Positions 5,430-5,461 of a stretch of 5,461 nucleotides of DNA are shown piece after piece. Every line of letters starts with the position of its first letter. Within the stretch, counting starts at the first letter, position 1. The position numbers and the translations under genes are program-made. The stretch is from JAICLL01 sp035252155. Lineage in GTDB: Bacteria > Planctomycetota > Planctomycetia > Pirellulales > JAICIG01. The notes below the pieces were generated by a model that saw only the letters and a list, made by a program, of their open reading frames with translations, ran no database searches and was not told where the DNA came from. The stretch spans positions 1 to 5,461 of the forward strand of contig DATFDL010000403.1 in assembly GCA_035252155.1 (NCBI GenBank), given 5' to 3'.

Positions 5430-5461
5430 CTTTCGCTCCGCGAAAGTAGCGCTACTTTCGC
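5430..5461. repeat. Palindromic repeat cut by the window edge (family E)
   Basis: A perfect 22-base palindrome (5440-5461) is centred between 5450 and 5451. Its left part also pairs with 5430-5436 to give a 7-bp hairpin CTTTCGC/GCGAAAG with a TCC loop. The symmetry suggests that the element continues past 5461 with the complement of 5425-5439, which would make it a head-to-head hairpin pair like the ones at 5-90 and 122-216. It begins about ten bases after the BMC-P stop and has no T run typical of a terminator. Confidence 0.75.

Noticed and set aside
5430..5461. Intrinsic terminator of the operon
   Set aside because: The hairpin is strong but not followed by a T tract inside the window, and the sequence symmetry suits a repeat element. 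The BMC operon probably continues downstream.

Overview
The window is a GC-rich stretch, most probably from a planctomycete and possibly a member of the Pirellulales. This rests on the gene set, which resembles the Planctomycetes/Verrucomicrobia (PVM) type of bacterial microcompartment (BMC) locus, on weak or absent Shine-Dalgarno signals, and on many short palindromic repeats between genes. The taxonomic call is an inference, since there is no rRNA or other marker here.

Layout. Bases 1-458 hold no convincing gene. They carry two adjacent inverted-repeat elements (5-90 and 122-216) and a small hairpin (400-417). Bases 459-1280 encode a hypothetical protein of about 273 residues, possibly frameshifted near its C-terminus. 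Bases 1281-1599 are non-coding and AT-richer, with a good sigma70-like promoter and repeated GCATAA words. From 1600 to 5414 five enzyme and shell genes follow a regulator, all on the plus strand: a DeoR-family regulator, the phosphotransacylase PduL, two BMC-H shell hexamer proteins, a divergent acetate/propionate kinase (AckA-like), and a BMC-P (EutN/CcmL) pentamer vertex protein. The last 47 bases begin another palindromic repeat cut by the window edge.

How the genes work together. BMC-H proteins tile the facets and BMC-P caps the vertices of a protein shell. PduL, which carries an N-terminal helix of the encapsulation-peptide type, converts acyl-CoA plus phosphate to acyl-phosphate and so recycles CoA inside the shell. 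The kinase then turns acyl-phosphate plus ADP into the free acid plus ATP. In the studied PVM compartment of Planctopirus (formerly Planctomyces) limnophila, this system handles the lactaldehyde formed from L-fucose and L-rhamnose. The aldehyde dehydrogenase, the aldolase and any further shell genes are not in this window and would be expected beyond position 5461. The DeoR protein is the likely local regulator.

The most notable points are the kinase, whose conserved active-site positions are changed (Arg to Lys, Asp to Glu and an Asn to Gly), and at least six different palindromic repeat elements filling the gaps around and inside the operon. Several of these are paired head-to-head like REP doublets (REPINs).
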